From Lepas anatifera (lineage: Eukaryota > Arthropoda > Thecostraca > Lepadidae): a stretch of DNA of 64,000 nucleotides. The notes beneath the pieces are model-generated. The model was given only the letters and a program-made list of their open reading frames with translations. It was not told where the DNA came from and ran no database searches. The stretch lies in contig JAOTON010001929.1 in the NCBI GenBank assembly GCA_034440635.1, positions 434,001-498,000 on the forward strand, written 5' to 3'. Below are positions 36,601-48,262 of this stretch, one piece after another. Position 1 is the first letter of the stretch, and each line of letters starts with the position of its first letter. The translations under genes were made by a program, and so were the position numbers.

Positions 36601-37592
36601 GGATGGGGCTAGGAGATCCAGCATAGGCGAATCCAGGACATCTGTACGGAGATGGGGCTAAGGAGCTCGAGCATAGGCGGATCCAGGACATCAGTATGGG
36701 TGTCGGGCTAAGGAGCTCGAGCAGAGGCGGATCCAGGACATCAGTACGGGGCCGGGGCTAAGAGGCTCGAGTATAGGCGGATCAAAGACATCAGTACGGG
36801 GGTGGGGCTAAGGAGCTCGAGCATAAGCGGATCCAGGACATCAAGAGGCTAAAGAGTTAAAACAGGTAGGGGCTAAAGAGTTAAAACATAAGCGGATCAA
36901 GGACATCAGTACGGGAGTGGGGCTAAGGAGCTCGAGCATAAGCGGATTCAGGACATCAGTACGTGGGTGGGGCTCGGGAGCTCGAGCATAGGCAGATCCA
37001 GGACATCATTAGGGGTAGGGGCTAAGGAGTTCAAGCATAAGCGGGTCCAGGGCAGTATCGAAGTGGGGCTACGGAGTTCGAGCATAGGCAGATCCAGGAC
37101 ATATGTAAGGGGTTGGGGTAAGGAGCTCGAGCATAGGCGGATCCAGGACATCAGTTTGGTGGTGGGGCTGAGGTCTCGAGCTGGGGCATAACTCGGTAAC
37201 AAATAGGCTGAATTTGGTGAAAATCTGCAGGTATGGGTGAAATACCGTCGGAAAACCCATCATATTTTATATTGTATCTCCTTTCTTCTCGTCATGCCCA
37301 GTCTTTGCTTAACAAAACAAACATTATGCGTGTGTTTATTTATTTGATGATATGAACAGAGGGCAAGCGTGGTGCAGTATGCAGAGGCATGCTAATTTAG
37401 GAAAACATGGGCCTAGACAGGGGATTGAATGGAGCCATAATGAGCACACAAAACCTAAAACTCCAACATTGCGTTGTTATAAGTATCAAACTGCTGAAAA
37501 AACTCGCCTGTCAATCGAACTGTTTGGCTAACGTACATTGTCACCGGCTTCTCCTGCGCCAGAGCGGCACCTGCCGAGGCCGCAGGCCGAGG
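33687..37592 (+). repeat. Macrosatellite unit 4
   Basis: Subfamily B, almost identical to unit 5. The preceding junction (33575-33686) has a badly degraded hairpin repeat and a long (GTT)n run. It shares AAGAAGCCGAGCATAAG with unit 5, against AAGAAGCTCGAGCATAAG in unit 3. Confidence 0.9.
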
Positions 37593-37638
37593 TTTTTTTA
37601 GAAGGCGGGGAAAAAAAAAAATTTTTGTTGTTGTTGTT

Positions 37639-40600
37639 GTCTGTTCTGAGCGCTGGTATCAGAGACCTAAAACTTTTGTGGATAGAAGGCACTTCCAAAT
37701 GAATAAGCACCACGGTTGTCATTTTTCAAAATTTTCAAAATTTTGCCCAGAATTTTGCATTATGTGATTTTTAACTTTTATTTTTCTATTTTTTGCAAAT
37801 TCATCTAGACTCTTCAAACTTGCACCCTTTTACATCAGGGAAATTTGTAGTTCACACAAAAAGTTGGAAAGAAAAAGCTTTAAATTTAGGGCTCCAAATT
37901 AGCTTTTAAACTTTGCACCCTAAATTTGGCATAAAACTCATGGTCTTAACTACAGGCTCGAAATATCTGAAGCTACAGCAGTTCAGGTTCTGAGTCAAAT
38001 ATCAACTTAAAGGCCGGTTTGTGCAGTACTGCACAAACACAGAAACAAAACAAAAACGGAAATTTAAGGGTCCTTTTTGGCCCATTCCGTGAAGGTCTGC
38101 ATTTCCCAAAATATCATTCAAACCCTTATATCTTCCGATCTAATTGATAAAAATTAGTTCCCATTTCAAATAATAAGAGAGAATAGCCTCCTTTATTATA
38201 TATTTAGAGATAAAAACTTTCAGACTGAAACTTTTTATTTTATAGGCAAAAATAAAATATAAGTTTTTAAAATTTTTATTCTCAGCCTCCTGGTTTCCAG
38301 ACCATGATAGCTACGGTATTGAACTTAACACGGCTGGATAGAAAACTTCGTTGCCGTCATTTTTCTCACTCATACCCCCCACTTATCTCTTACGGCTTCC
38401 GCGCTATAAGCCGTAAAATGCATTTCACAGTGGTAATTTTATCAGTTCATTTTTGCTTCACACCGGGGTTTAGGGTGGTTAGAGTCATTGGAGGGAAATG
38501 AAATTTTGCATGCAGCTAGGTAAGAGACATATGTCGACATTCCATCTGCATATATATCAATGAAACACCAAGTTACCTTTACTAACATGCCGTTTCTCCA
38601 CGCATCGTTGTAGCAAATCACCACGCGTCACCCCTGCGTCCACGTCGCGGCAACGCCGGCGATCGGCGCGGCCGTTTCTGTTTATTTATGGTCTGGTAAA
38701 AAAGTACCCAACACTACCCATAATGCATCACAAGTAATTAGAGTACCGTAAAAGTCTGAGTTTACAATAAGAGTATTATGTTTCTGTTTTTGGACCATGG
38801 GTGGATCCAGGGAATAAGTAGGCTAGGTGCCCCCCCACCCTTCTCCCCCCATCCCCTCCCCCAACCCCCAATCGACCATCGGCGCCCTCTGAAATTGTAA
38901 AGACACGCCGCTCAAGGTCGATGACGCTCCCTGAAATGTCGCTTCCCATACGCGGATCCAGGATTGCCTATCGGGGGCGACGTGGAAGGGGAAACTTCCT
39001 GGTGGGCGCTATCTACACCAGGGACGCCACTTTTGGCAGGAAAAACCTATCAAATAGGCGCTAAAACCTATCAGTAGACCCCGATACCTGCATCTCGGGG
39101 AAAACGACATTTCAGGGGGTGCCATCGAACTTTCCAGGGGTTTCCGGGACAATTTCAGGGGGCGCTAAGATTCTATGGGGGCACCTGTCCCCTTTCCCCT
39201 TGGATCTGCCTATGTCGTTTCGGGGGCGGGGGGGCACGGAGGTGGGGCGTTACTGGTGTGGGGGTAAGGAGATCGAGCATAAGCGGATCCAGGACATCAG
39301 CATGGGGGTAAGGGCTAAAGAGTTCGAGCATAGGCGGACCCAGGACATCAGTACGAGGGTGGGGCTAGGGAGTTAGAGCATAGGCGGATCCAGGACATCG
39401 GTACGAGGGTCGGGCTAGGGAGTTAGAGCATAGGCGGATCCAGGACATCGGTACGAGGGTCGGGCTAGGGAGTTAGAGCATAGGCGGATCCAGGACATTA
39501 GTACGGGGATGGGGCTAAGCAGCTGAGCATTAGCGGAATCAGGACATCAGTACGGGGTGAGACTCGGGAGTTCCAGCATAGGCGGATCCAGGACATCAGT
39601 AGGGGGTAGGGGCTACGGAGTTCGAGCATAGGCGGATCCAGGATATTAGTACGGGGATGGGGCTAAGGAGCTCGAGCAGAGGCGGATCTAGGACATCAGT
39701 ACGGTGGTGGGGCTAAGAAGCCGAGCATAAGCGGATTCAGCTGATCAGTACGGGGGTGGGGCTCGGGAGCTCGAGCATAGTCGGATCCAGGACATCAGTA
39801 GGGGGTGGGGGCTAAGTAGTTCGAGCATAGACGGATCCAGGGCAGTACAGAGGTGGGGCTACGAAGTTCGAGCACAGGCGGATCCAGGACATCAGTAAGG
39901 GGGTGGCGTAAGGAGCTCGAGCATAGGCGGATCCAGGACATCAGTGGGGGGGGTAGGGGCTACGGAGTTCGAGCATAGGCGGATCCAAGACATCAGGAAG
40001 AAGGTGGGGTAAGGAGCTCGAGCATAGGCGGATCCAGGACATCAGTAGGGGGTAGGGGCTAATGAGTTCGAGCATAGGCAGATCCAGGACATCAGTTCGG
40101 GGGTGGGGCTAAGGAGCCCGAGCATAGGCGGATCCAGGACATCAGTGCAGGGGTGTGGCTCCGGAGCCTGAGTAAAGGCGGATCCAGGACATCAGTACGG
40201 GGGTGGGGCTAAGGAGATCGAGCATAGGTGGATCCAGGACATCTGTACGGGGGTGGGGCTATAAAGCTGGAGTATAGGCGGATCCAGGACATCAGTATGG
40301 GTGTGGGGCTAAGGAGCTCGAGCAGAGGCGGATCCAGGGCATCAGTACGGGGGTGGGGCTAAGGGGTTCGAGTATAGGCGGATAAAGGACATCAGTACAG
40401 AGGTGGGGCTAAGAAGCTCAAACATAAGCGGATCCAGGACATCAGTACGGGGGTGGGGCTAAGGAGCTCGAGCATAAGCGGAGCCAGGATATCAGTACGG
40501 GATTAGAGGCTAAGGGGTTTGAGCATAGGCGGATCCAGCATATCGGTACGGGGATGGGGCTAGGAGATCCAGCATAGGCGAATCCAGGACATCTGTACGG

Positions 40601-41543
40601 AGATGGGGCTAAGGAGCTCGAGCATAGGCGGATCCAGGACATCAGTATGGGTGTCGGGCTAAGGAGCTCGAGCAGAGGCGGATCCAGGACATCAGTACGG
40701 GGCCGGGGCTAAGAGGCTCGAGTATAGGCGGATCAAAGACATCAGTACGGGGGTGGGGCTAAGGAGCTCGAGCATAAGCGGATCCAGGACATCAAGAGGC
40801 TAAAGAGTTAAAACAGGTAGGGGCTAAAGAGTTAAAACATAAGCGGATCAAGGACATCAGTACGGGAGTGGGGCTAAGGAGCTCGAGCATAAGCGGATTC
40901 AGGACATCAGTACGTGGGTGGGGCTCGGGAGCTCGAGCATAGGCAGATCCAGGACATCATTAGGGGTAGGGGCTAAGGAGTTCAAGCATAAGCGGGTCCA
41001 GGGCAGTATCGAAGTGGGGCTACGGAGTTCGAGCATAGGCAGATCCAGGACATATGTAAGGGGTTGGGGTAAGGAGCTCGAGCATAGGCGGATCCAGGAC
41101 ATCAGTTTGGTGGTGGGGCTGAGGTCTCGAGCTGGGGCATAACTCGGTAACAAATAGGCTGAATTTGGTGAAAATCTGCAGGTATGGGTGAAATACCGTC
41201 GGAAAACCCATCATATTTTATATTGTATCTCCTTTCTTCTCGTCATGCCCAGTCTTTGCTTAACAAAACAAACATTATGCGTGTGTTTATTTATTTGATG
41301 ATATGAACAGAGGGCAAGCGTGGTGCAGTATGCAGAGGCATGCTAATTTAGGAAAACATGGGCCTAGACAGGGGATTGAATGGAGCCATAATGAGCACAC
41401 AAAACCTAAAACTCCAACATTGCGTTGTTATAAGTATCAAACTGCTGAAAAAACTCGCCTGTCAATCGAACTGTTTGGCTAACGTACATTGTCACCGGCT
41501 TCTCCTGCGCCAGAGCGGCACCTGCCGAGGCCGCAGGCCGAGG
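37639..41543 (+). repeat. Macrosatellite unit 5
   Basis: Subfamily B and the last long unit. It joins unit 4 through a homopolymer-rich stretch (about 37593-37625, many A and T) that looks degraded. It ends with GGTTGTTGTTGTTGGCG and passes directly into the diverged sixth copy. Confidence 0.9.
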
Positions 41544-41557
41544 TTGTTGTTGTTGGC

Positions 41558-42869
41558 GTCTGTCAGTCCTGAGAATTGATGTCAGAGCTCTGGAATTTTG
41601 TAGGGTGATAGCCCTTCTGCTCCAGACACCCAAACTGAAGCCCCGAGTCGAAATCCAAAATAGTTTTTGAGAAATTTTGGCTCAAACTTTTTCTGTTTTA
41701 TATTTTTCTAATTTTTAATTCTTACGCTACGAACTTGAAATTTATGTCCTTTTCAAAGGATAACAAGGGCCAGCTAGGGGAAAGAATTGAGCTGATCCGA
41801 CAATATTTATTGCGTGAAAACGCGGCATTTCTCACGCGAGCAAAAAACCTGCTAAAAGTTGATGGCCGACTTGTGCGCTCGAAATGTCAGAAGACAGGCC
41901 TCAGTTAGCTGAAAGACAGTTACCTAGGGGTAGCTAGGAAAATTTTGTAGTGCTTAGGCATAGTTTAGAGTGCAAAACGCAAAATTTTGACCTACTTTTT
42001 ACAGTTCTTCCGGAAGACTGAATTTTGGTTCATTTCATTTCAACGTTAATATCTCACAATCTAATTGACCGATTTAAGTTTTCATTTCAAATAATGAAAG
42101 AACATTGCTTCCGCCTGATAATATTTGGAGATGGAAATTTTGAATGTGAAATTCTTTGTTCTATAGGCATAAATAGAAATGGAGTCAAAAAACTTTTTAT
42201 TTGCATCTTCCTGGTTCCAAGCTCATGTCACTCACAAACTCAGAACTGACATGGCTGAAGAAGAAAGTTACTTGCGGTCATTTCGCTCACTTATACTACC
42301 CACCTATCTCTAATGGCTTTCGAGTAATTAGTCCAAAATGTATTACAAGATGCTAAAGTTCTCGGACCACCTTTGCTTCTCACCATGGTTTCAAGTCCTT
42401 AAAATGGATGGAAGTGGAAGTAATTTGGCATGAAGCTAGCTTACGATCCTAGCTCGACGATACAACTAATTTCAGCCCAAAAGAATGTTTGGTTCGTCTT
42501 CTAGAAGCACCTTTATATCGTGCCTTTTCGGGACAAGCACAGCACCCGGCGCCAGCGGCCCGGCATATTCGGCGGAGTTGTACTAGCCAGTGACCTCCTG
42601 ACGGGTCACAGCTGTTCAGCTAGTGGGAGGATGAGTAGTGTGGCACGGTGGTCTAGTGGTTAGAGGCCCTGTCTCTTGATCAGGTGGGTCCGGTTCGAAT
42701 CCGGTGGTGACCACGTACTCTTTATTGGTTATTTCAAAGAAAAGAATGATACAACTGACTTGCAGGCTTATGAAGAGATACATTAAGAACGAAATATGGT
42801 TTGCTTTCGGCACATTGTCATGCGGCTCTCCTGCGCCGGTGGGGCGTTAGCCCAGGCCGCAGGCCGAGG
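41558..42869 (+). repeat. Diverged sixth unit without MITE or minisatellite
   Basis: The copy starts GTCTGTCAGTCCTGAG and ends CAGGCCGCAGGCCGAGG, in the same order as the long units. Shared landmarks include ATCTAATTGA, a TATAGGCATAAATA-type block, CGGTCATTT, CTCACTTAT, and GGCATGAAGCTAGCTTA against GCATGCAGCTAGGTAAG. At 1312 bp it lacks the MITE and 50-bp repeats and so probably reflects the ancestral element. A tRNA-like sequence lies about 160 bases before its end. Confidence 0.75.
42642..42713 (+). tRNA. tRNA-like sequence, possible tRNA-Lys(CTT) pseudogene
   Basis: A 72-base tract has a good A box (TGGTCTAGTGGTTAG) and a perfect B box (GGTTCGAATCC), with CCGG/CCGG T stem. The anticodon arm CCTG...CAGG encloses CTCTTGA, giving CTT if read as a seven-base loop. 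The 5' and 3' acceptor strands (GGCACGG and GGTGACC) do not pair, so it is unlikely to be a working tRNA. It resembles a pol III promoter of a SINE-like element. The long array units have a weak relative at the same place (for example 33344-33420). Confidence 0.45.
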
Positions 42870-43318
42870 TTGTTGCTGTGGTTGAAAAAAGAAGTAATGT
42901 TAAATATTGAAGACGAGAAATTTTTGAGAAATTTTAAAATGAATTTTGCAGTCTGTTTCACTACTTCAAATGTTTGAGACAAGGCCAGTGATAGGAGCCT
43001 GCTCAGTATTACGAGTACATGTATTATTTGTGCCTAGGGATTCCTTCAGACCGGACGGGCCCTTAGAATAAGCAATTGAACCGTAGAATTGAATTTATAT
43101 ATTGAAAAATTGAAACGCTGGAAGAAAAGGTATTTAATGAAGGCTAAAAGAGGCTTGCACAAGGAAGGCAAATTCAAACATTTACTTAACATCATGGTTA
43201 CCTGTTGAGCCAACTTTTTCGTCGACTCATTTGACTCGCTGTCTTCACACTCAAGTCAACTCAACTCATTGACGTGGTGTGAACCGACTGAACTCAACTC
43301 AACTGTTTAATTTGTTCG
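42870..43318. other. No gene; ACTCAACTC-rich stretch
   Basis: There are no supportable exons. Bases 43220-43305 contain several ACTCAA and GACTCA repeats, which continue after the SINE at 43506-43560. The SINE therefore landed inside a simple-sequence region. Confidence 0.5.
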
Positions 43319-43494
43319 GGGATGAGGTGGCTTAGTGGATAGCACCCTTGTCTTGTAAGCCACCGGTCCCGGGTTCAAGCCTCTGAATAAGTCGATCTGA
43401 TCCCCAAAATCCCTTCCAATAGGGTGAGAGCTGGCGACGCCGTATAACCCTGGCAATTGGTGCGTCGTTAAACCCCAACAATTATTATTATGTC
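43319..43494 (+). repeat. tRNA-derived SINE with target-site duplication
   Basis: This is the best-preserved copy. It is flanked by TAATTTGTTCG at 43308-43318 and again at 43495-43505. The head GATGAGGTGGCTTAGTGGATAG and B box GGGTTCAAGCC are followed by CTGATCCCCAAAATCCC, GAGAGCTGGCGACGCC, and the tail TGCGTCGTTAAACCCCAAC with ATT repeats. The duplication shows insertion by retrotransposition. Confidence 0.92.
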
Positions 43495-43684
43495 TAATTT
43501 GTTCGACTCAACTCAACTCAGAGTCGATTGAGTCGGAATTTGAGTTTCGTCAGTCGCACAACTCTGTTAGGTGCATCCCAAATCATCTGTTCGCATCGCT
43601 GATACTCTTCTACGCCCTTCTTGAAACACCTTTGGCTCAAGTTCCATCTTTGGACAAAAACATACATTGAATATATAGCGATGT

Positions 43685-43842
43685 CTGCATTGGACTGTAT
43701 TCACAGGACCCAGTTTCATATCTCAGCGTTGCCTCAGAATAAGTTGATCTTGATCCTCAAATCCTTAACAGCAGTGTGAAAGTTGGCGACGCCATATAAT
43801 CCTGGCAGTTGGTGAGTTGTTAAACCCCAGCAATTATCATTG
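43685..43842 (+). repeat. Degenerate SINE of the same family
   Basis: The body AAGTTGATCTTGATCCTCAAA, GTGTGAAAGTTGGCGACGCC and the tail GGTGAGTTGTTAAACCCCAGC match the 43319 copy. The tRNA-like head is decayed. Confidence 0.75.
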
Positions 43843-46302
43843 GCTTCAATTAGTAAAACTAGCACAAAAAGCTAAGCAGATTCAGGTAGCTTGACTAGCT
43901 AATGCAGGAAAAAATGAGGGAAAGACATTCAGATAGAGACTGAGCGATGAAGACGTTTAAGTATCCTTCCCGTCTCCTTCCTTAGTTTCCCCCCCTTCTT
44001 CTCCCTTACGGGGGTTTTAAAAAACCCCCCCCTTGTTGGGAGAGTCAACAAGTCTCGGAAATATGTACTCTGATATCGAGGAATATTTTTGCAGTATGCC
44101 CACCATGGTATGCGAATGTGCGCGCAGACGGCAGGCATTCATGCATGCATGTCTAAGACAGTAATTGTGACAACAATTTATTAAGTAAGGTGGTCAGATA
44201 AATGAGCATATCAGAAAATAGACTGCCATGCAACCCTGGCAATTGGTGAATCTTCAACCTGCCTTCCTACGAAAAAAAATGGCGGGGTATTAACGTCACA
44301 AATAGAAAAGGATAATCGCAAAATGTTGGTGTATTGAATGTGTTGTTTCCCATCCTCTCCCAAAATATACCTAACTGCAAGGTGATCGCCGCATTGAGCT
44401 CGAGGCAATACCGCCAGCCTCTAACAAAGAGCCCACAAGAAATTACATGCTGCATTTCGGGGACGATCAGCGTGATAACGATATTCGGCCCCCTAACACT
44501 GCTGATGGATTTCGTCTTCATCTTTCACGCAGAAGCCGACTTTTCTCAGAGGACGGAAGCACAATCCGTGGCAGACATCTGGGTGGGATGTAGCGGTATC
44601 ATGGGTGCAATGTTAGCTCCTGGCTGGCACCACCCATCGGTGGATGGATTAGCTCGCGCCGACGCGCCCGTCTGTGGCCTGTTGTCTTCCGCTGAGGCGT
44701 CAACCGAACACGGCATTGATATTGTCAAGGCTATTTCTTTGATATGGAATCAAAAGGATGCTATGGTATAGATAAGTAATGATTTATTTAAGCGCATGCG
44801 GAGTGTACAGTTGGCCATCACCGTTTCGTGATATTTTTGTATTTTAGGAAATATTCTTCTAAAAAAGGTAATTTTTAACATTGTTTAGGATGTAAACGGT
44901 GCCATTATTTTTCTTTTCGTGACACCAATGACGAAAAATGAAGTACGAAAGCGAAGAAATGGGTATTTTCATCAGTGCTGGCATAAGCGGGGCAACGTAT
45001 AATTAGTGTAAGTGAGGGGTTGGTCGTGGCGGTACCAAATACCATCCATACAGAATCATTTGGAATCATTTGTCGGCACTTCCTCAAAGCACGGCGGGCA
45101 CTAAATGTGATTAATATGCCCACCTACTGATGAATGATCCCTGCAAAGTGGAAAAGGCAATTCTAGATTAATTTTTACTAGGATCGAGGAACATAATGGA
45201 AGATGTGACAATTGCAGATGGATTTGCACTATTCCAGCACAGGACAAATACCAAAAAAAAACAAAAAAATCAGGAAGGCTGTTGGGTAACAATATGTAAA
45301 CGGACCGTTCAGTGAAAAAGGAAAAGAGCAAATCAGATTCTTTATCTTCTATGCATCTTCTTTATGCATCGTTATCTTCTATGCATAGTTTTTTAGTGAT
45401 ACTTTTATAACAGAGAATAGCAAGATAAGTGACTTTTTTAATGCACATCAGCTTGTTGCCTGAACGCTTCCTGTTGATGGTTGTCGTTGTAACACAGTCA
45501 GTCTCGATGAAGGAAACTTTTTGTCCATTATTTGTTTTAAGCCTCACTAGTGCCAGGTGCTTAGACTCTCTCATTTCTTGCTTTGATATATCACAGTCGA
45601 AATGTAGATTTGACGCAAGTGGTGAGAGAAAAACTGTGGTTAGCAGTTTATGTAGCATACGGATGTCTAAATATCCATTAAAATGCTGAGTATTGAGCCA
45701 TCTTGAGCTATACCGTTTATGGAGAGATATTGCTTCTCAGAAATCATTCAGTTGTAGTAAATAGCAGAAATTACACAGGAGTTGACATTTCTCTCTGACA
45801 TGTGGAATCAGCTCTCCCGATAAGCCTTCCGTGCCCGGTGTTCTAACACAACACTTCCAAAAACACTGCAGACAAAGGAACGCTGCCGGGTTTCTCCGTT
45901 ATCCCGAAAACAACACAAGTTGTTCTAGTTGTTTCTTCAAGTGGGCGCTGTGGTTCTGCCTGCCAAAACCAGTTGAATATGTTTCCTAATCCCCCATTTC
46001 AGGTCTTGGTCTCTGATGATCTTGAGTTATGTTTTAATGGTGTCCTTCCGAGGAGAGTTGCATCTGGTTTGAATGTCTCAGCCACATGTTTGCTTGTGAC
46101 ATTCTTGCTCTTGGCATTCATCAATATCGCATTGGCCAACCGTAACATGATACGGCTGCTTTCAAAAGACTCACTTTACTTCCGTCTTGCTTAGTACAGC
46201 TGCGTTTTTTTGCGTTGCCTACATTCATATACGATAGCTCCGGTATACTTCGATTCTTAGAGTTATTCATTAAAAACGCAGCATACTTTTATATATCCTT
46301 CG
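43843..46302. other. No recognised gene
   Basis: Open frames here (the longest is 145 codons at 44334-44771, plus strand) show no domain or clear splice-site pair. A fragment near 44225-44250 (CAACCCTGGCAATTGGTG) resembles the SINE 3' region. Confidence 0.45.
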
Positions 46303-46357
46303 CCCGTGTGGGGGTCTTTTTAGACCCCCTCTCGGGTTTTTCCAAAGTGACCAAAAA
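46303..46357. repeat. Hairpin-bearing short repeat
   Basis: A perfect eight-base stem (GGGGGTCT at 46310-46317 and AGACCCCC at 46322-46329) with a TTTT loop is followed by CTCGGGTTTTTCC and ACCAAAAACC. The layout matches 13604-13660. It looks like a bacterial terminator, but it sits in animal repeat DNA and has no gene before it. Confidence 0.4.
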
Positions 46358-46515
46358 CCAGCTGTGGAAAATAGAACAAGTTATATTACTTGAAGATGAT
46401 CAAAATGCATGTGTATGACCAACGCAAAACGTTCCTCATAAAGATGTTTGAAGTATAAATATAGCAATGTAAAGCAAGGAATTAAACTCATCCATTTCCT
46501 TCTCTACGCACAAAA

Positions 46516-46625
46516 AGTTGGAATCGGTTCCCCTGAGACGCTCCGGCGCTCACTATTTACCCAACGTAGGTCGACTGGCAACTGACTGATGAGAGGGTGA
46601 CCTGAGCGAAGTGGCCGTCCCCGTA
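46516..46625 (+). repeat. Partial copy of a second SINE family
   Basis: The segment GGTTCCCCTGAGACGCTCC to GAGAGGGTGACCTGAGCG matches the minus strand of 55560-55741 closely. The tRNA-like head is missing in this copy. Confidence 0.75.
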
Positions 46626-46802
46626 CTTTGCGGTACGCTTAACTTTGACTTCCAAATCAACCCGTAAATATGGAGATTGCTCGTTCGGATGGCGGGGTAG
46701 GAGATTCCGTGACAAGACTCTTAGTGGGCTCATTGAGGCCTCGATGAATATCTTATATATTTTGTTTAACATTCTCCGCAAACTTCCCGGTGGTCCTCGT
46801 CA

Positions 46803-46847
46803 TGTTTGGGCTCAATCTTAGGCTCAATCTTGGGCTCAATCAAGCTC
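46803..46847. repeat. Short GGGCTCAATCTT tandem repeat
   Basis: Three to four imperfect copies of a 13-base unit (GGGCTCAATCTTA) lie in a row. Non-coding. Confidence 0.6.
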
Positions 46848-47929
46848 AATATTCTTTATAGTCATCCTGCCAGACTGGAAGGTACTTGACTCGTACTAAC
46901 AAAAAACATTTTCCAGATCGTTTGAATGTCTGACTCGGGGAGTCGGACTGAACTGATAACCCCCTTTAGGCTATAATATATGTTTCCAGTGCTCTTTACG
47001 CAGTTTTCAGAAATAAATTGTTCCTAATTTGCCGTAATCCCTCACGCTCGCCACAATTCTTGAAATATGTACGCAACGAAGGATCAAACACCCGGGTAAG
47101 GTGCTCAATTGCATGTCTAGCGTTTACTTATTTCTCATGACAGAATTACATAAGCGATGCAAATATCTTGACGGAGGGCAGAAGTTCACGGAACGTTTCC
47201 TCATTTGAATGAAAAATGCATGAGGATACTACGTAACCCACCACGCCTTGCCCAATCGCAATGTCCAATGGCCAGGGCAACCGAGCGGGTAGTTGCTGCA
47301 AGGTCATGGGGTGGGGAATTTCATTCATGTCTTTCACATTTTGAAGAAGTGAGTGAAATGAATTATTGAGAAATTTAACACGATTGGACGCAAATGGGAT
47401 AATTTTGAGATTTAAGTGTCTCGTAACTGAAAGCCCATTGGCACTCACATCTTATCATGCCATATTCAACAAATGATGTGCAAACAGAAAGGCAGTAGGA
47501 ACTTCTTTCTGTAACTCATGAATATAATTATTATTGATATTGGAGCAGTTTTATTAGATTTAACCCTTCAAGATAGATCTTTGAAGATCTTCAAAAGAGG
47601 TTCTCTTCAACCCGTTGATGGTTTTTGATAATTGACACTCCAAAGGTAAAAATCGCAAAAAGCTATGACTATACAAAATTTAAAACCAACGAATATGGCC
47701 AAATTTAGTGAATGTTAAAACATAATTTTTTCGATTTAGCATCGATACTCTATTGCACCCAAAATCGCTGATCTAGAACGGTCTTCTATTTCTTCCAGCT
47801 TTTTACTAGCTAAGCGTTGCTTCCCTTCCCTTGAATCGCTGCTTGCGATTTTAAAATGATAAGACAGCTGGAAAGTTTTTAGGTCATTTAGGCTATTATA
47901 ATTTAACAGCTTTTTAGGTTATTCTAAGG

Positions 47930-48115
47930 TTCATTGTTTTCAGAGATGTTAGCATTATTATAAATCATATTCAGTTTTGTAGGTTTTTTACGGTCCTTGT
48001 CTTTAGGGTTATGTGCTTCTATATGACATTCTATGGTCGTTATTTCAGGGTTGTTATAAATTATATTAGGCTTTGTAGGTTTTTTAGGGTCCTTGTCTTT
48101 AGCGTTGTTAGGAAT
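47930..48115. repeat. Diverged tandem duplication of about 100 bp
   Basis: Blocks such as TTTTGTAGGTTTTTTA, GGTCCTTGTCTTTAG and GTTATAAATTATATT occur twice in the same order. The duplication is AT-rich and shows no coding signal. Confidence 0.6.
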
Positions 48116-48156
48116 GATAGTATATGGGTAATGGATGTGGACTTAGATTAGGTGAT

Positions 48157-48262
48157 AACCACTGTTGAGGTTTAACGACGCACCAACTACCAAGGTTACA
48201 TTGCGCCGCCAACTCTCATCCTGTTGAAAAGGTTTTGGGAGACTTAGACTTGGCTGCATCCA
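48157..48262 (-). repeat. Partial SINE, minus strand
   Basis: On the plus strand the reversed tail GTTTAACGACGCACCAAC and then CGCCGCCAACTCTCATCC identify the tRNA-SINE family. The head is truncated before the A box. Confidence 0.75.

Larger units (their letters stand above)
21571..41543 (+). repeat. Macrosatellite: five tandem units of about 3.9 kb
   Basis: Five head-to-tail units start with GTCTGTTCTGAGCGCTGG (21571, 25548, 29649, 33687, 37639) and end with GAGGCCGCAGGCCGAGG. Each has an AT-rich part of about 1.16 kb, a MITE of about 0.4 kb, about 1.9 kb of a 50-bp minisatellite and an end segment of about 0.4 kb. Units are separated by (GTT)n runs of varying length and, in two cases, degraded hairpin repeats. 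No unit has a convincing gene: the short conserved frames are shared because the DNA is nearly identical, and minisatellite frames shift because 50 is not a multiple of three. Confidence 0.95.

Noticed and set aside
22235..38501. A 65-codon frame (MIATVLNLTRL) conserved in units 1, 2 and 5, and in a shifted form in unit 4
   Set aside because: Its conservation equals that of the surrounding DNA and single-base indels change its end; the diverged sixth copy does not preserve the frame.
23727..41153. Many minus-strand frames with repeated SWIRLCSSSLAP peptides
   Set aside because: They are translations of the 50-bp minisatellite. The period is not a multiple of three, so frames drift and end quickly, and they recur only because the units are near-identical.
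21571..41543. CRISPR array
   Set aside because: Repeats are directly adjacent without unique spacers and both period and content vary; this is a minisatellite inside a macrosatellite.
44334..44771. 145-codon plus-strand frame as a gene
   Set aside because: No splice sites, no domain, and composition like the flanks.
46303..46345. Bacterial-style rho-independent terminator
   Set aside because: The stem and following T-run look right, but the context is animal DNA and a related repeat occurs at 13604.
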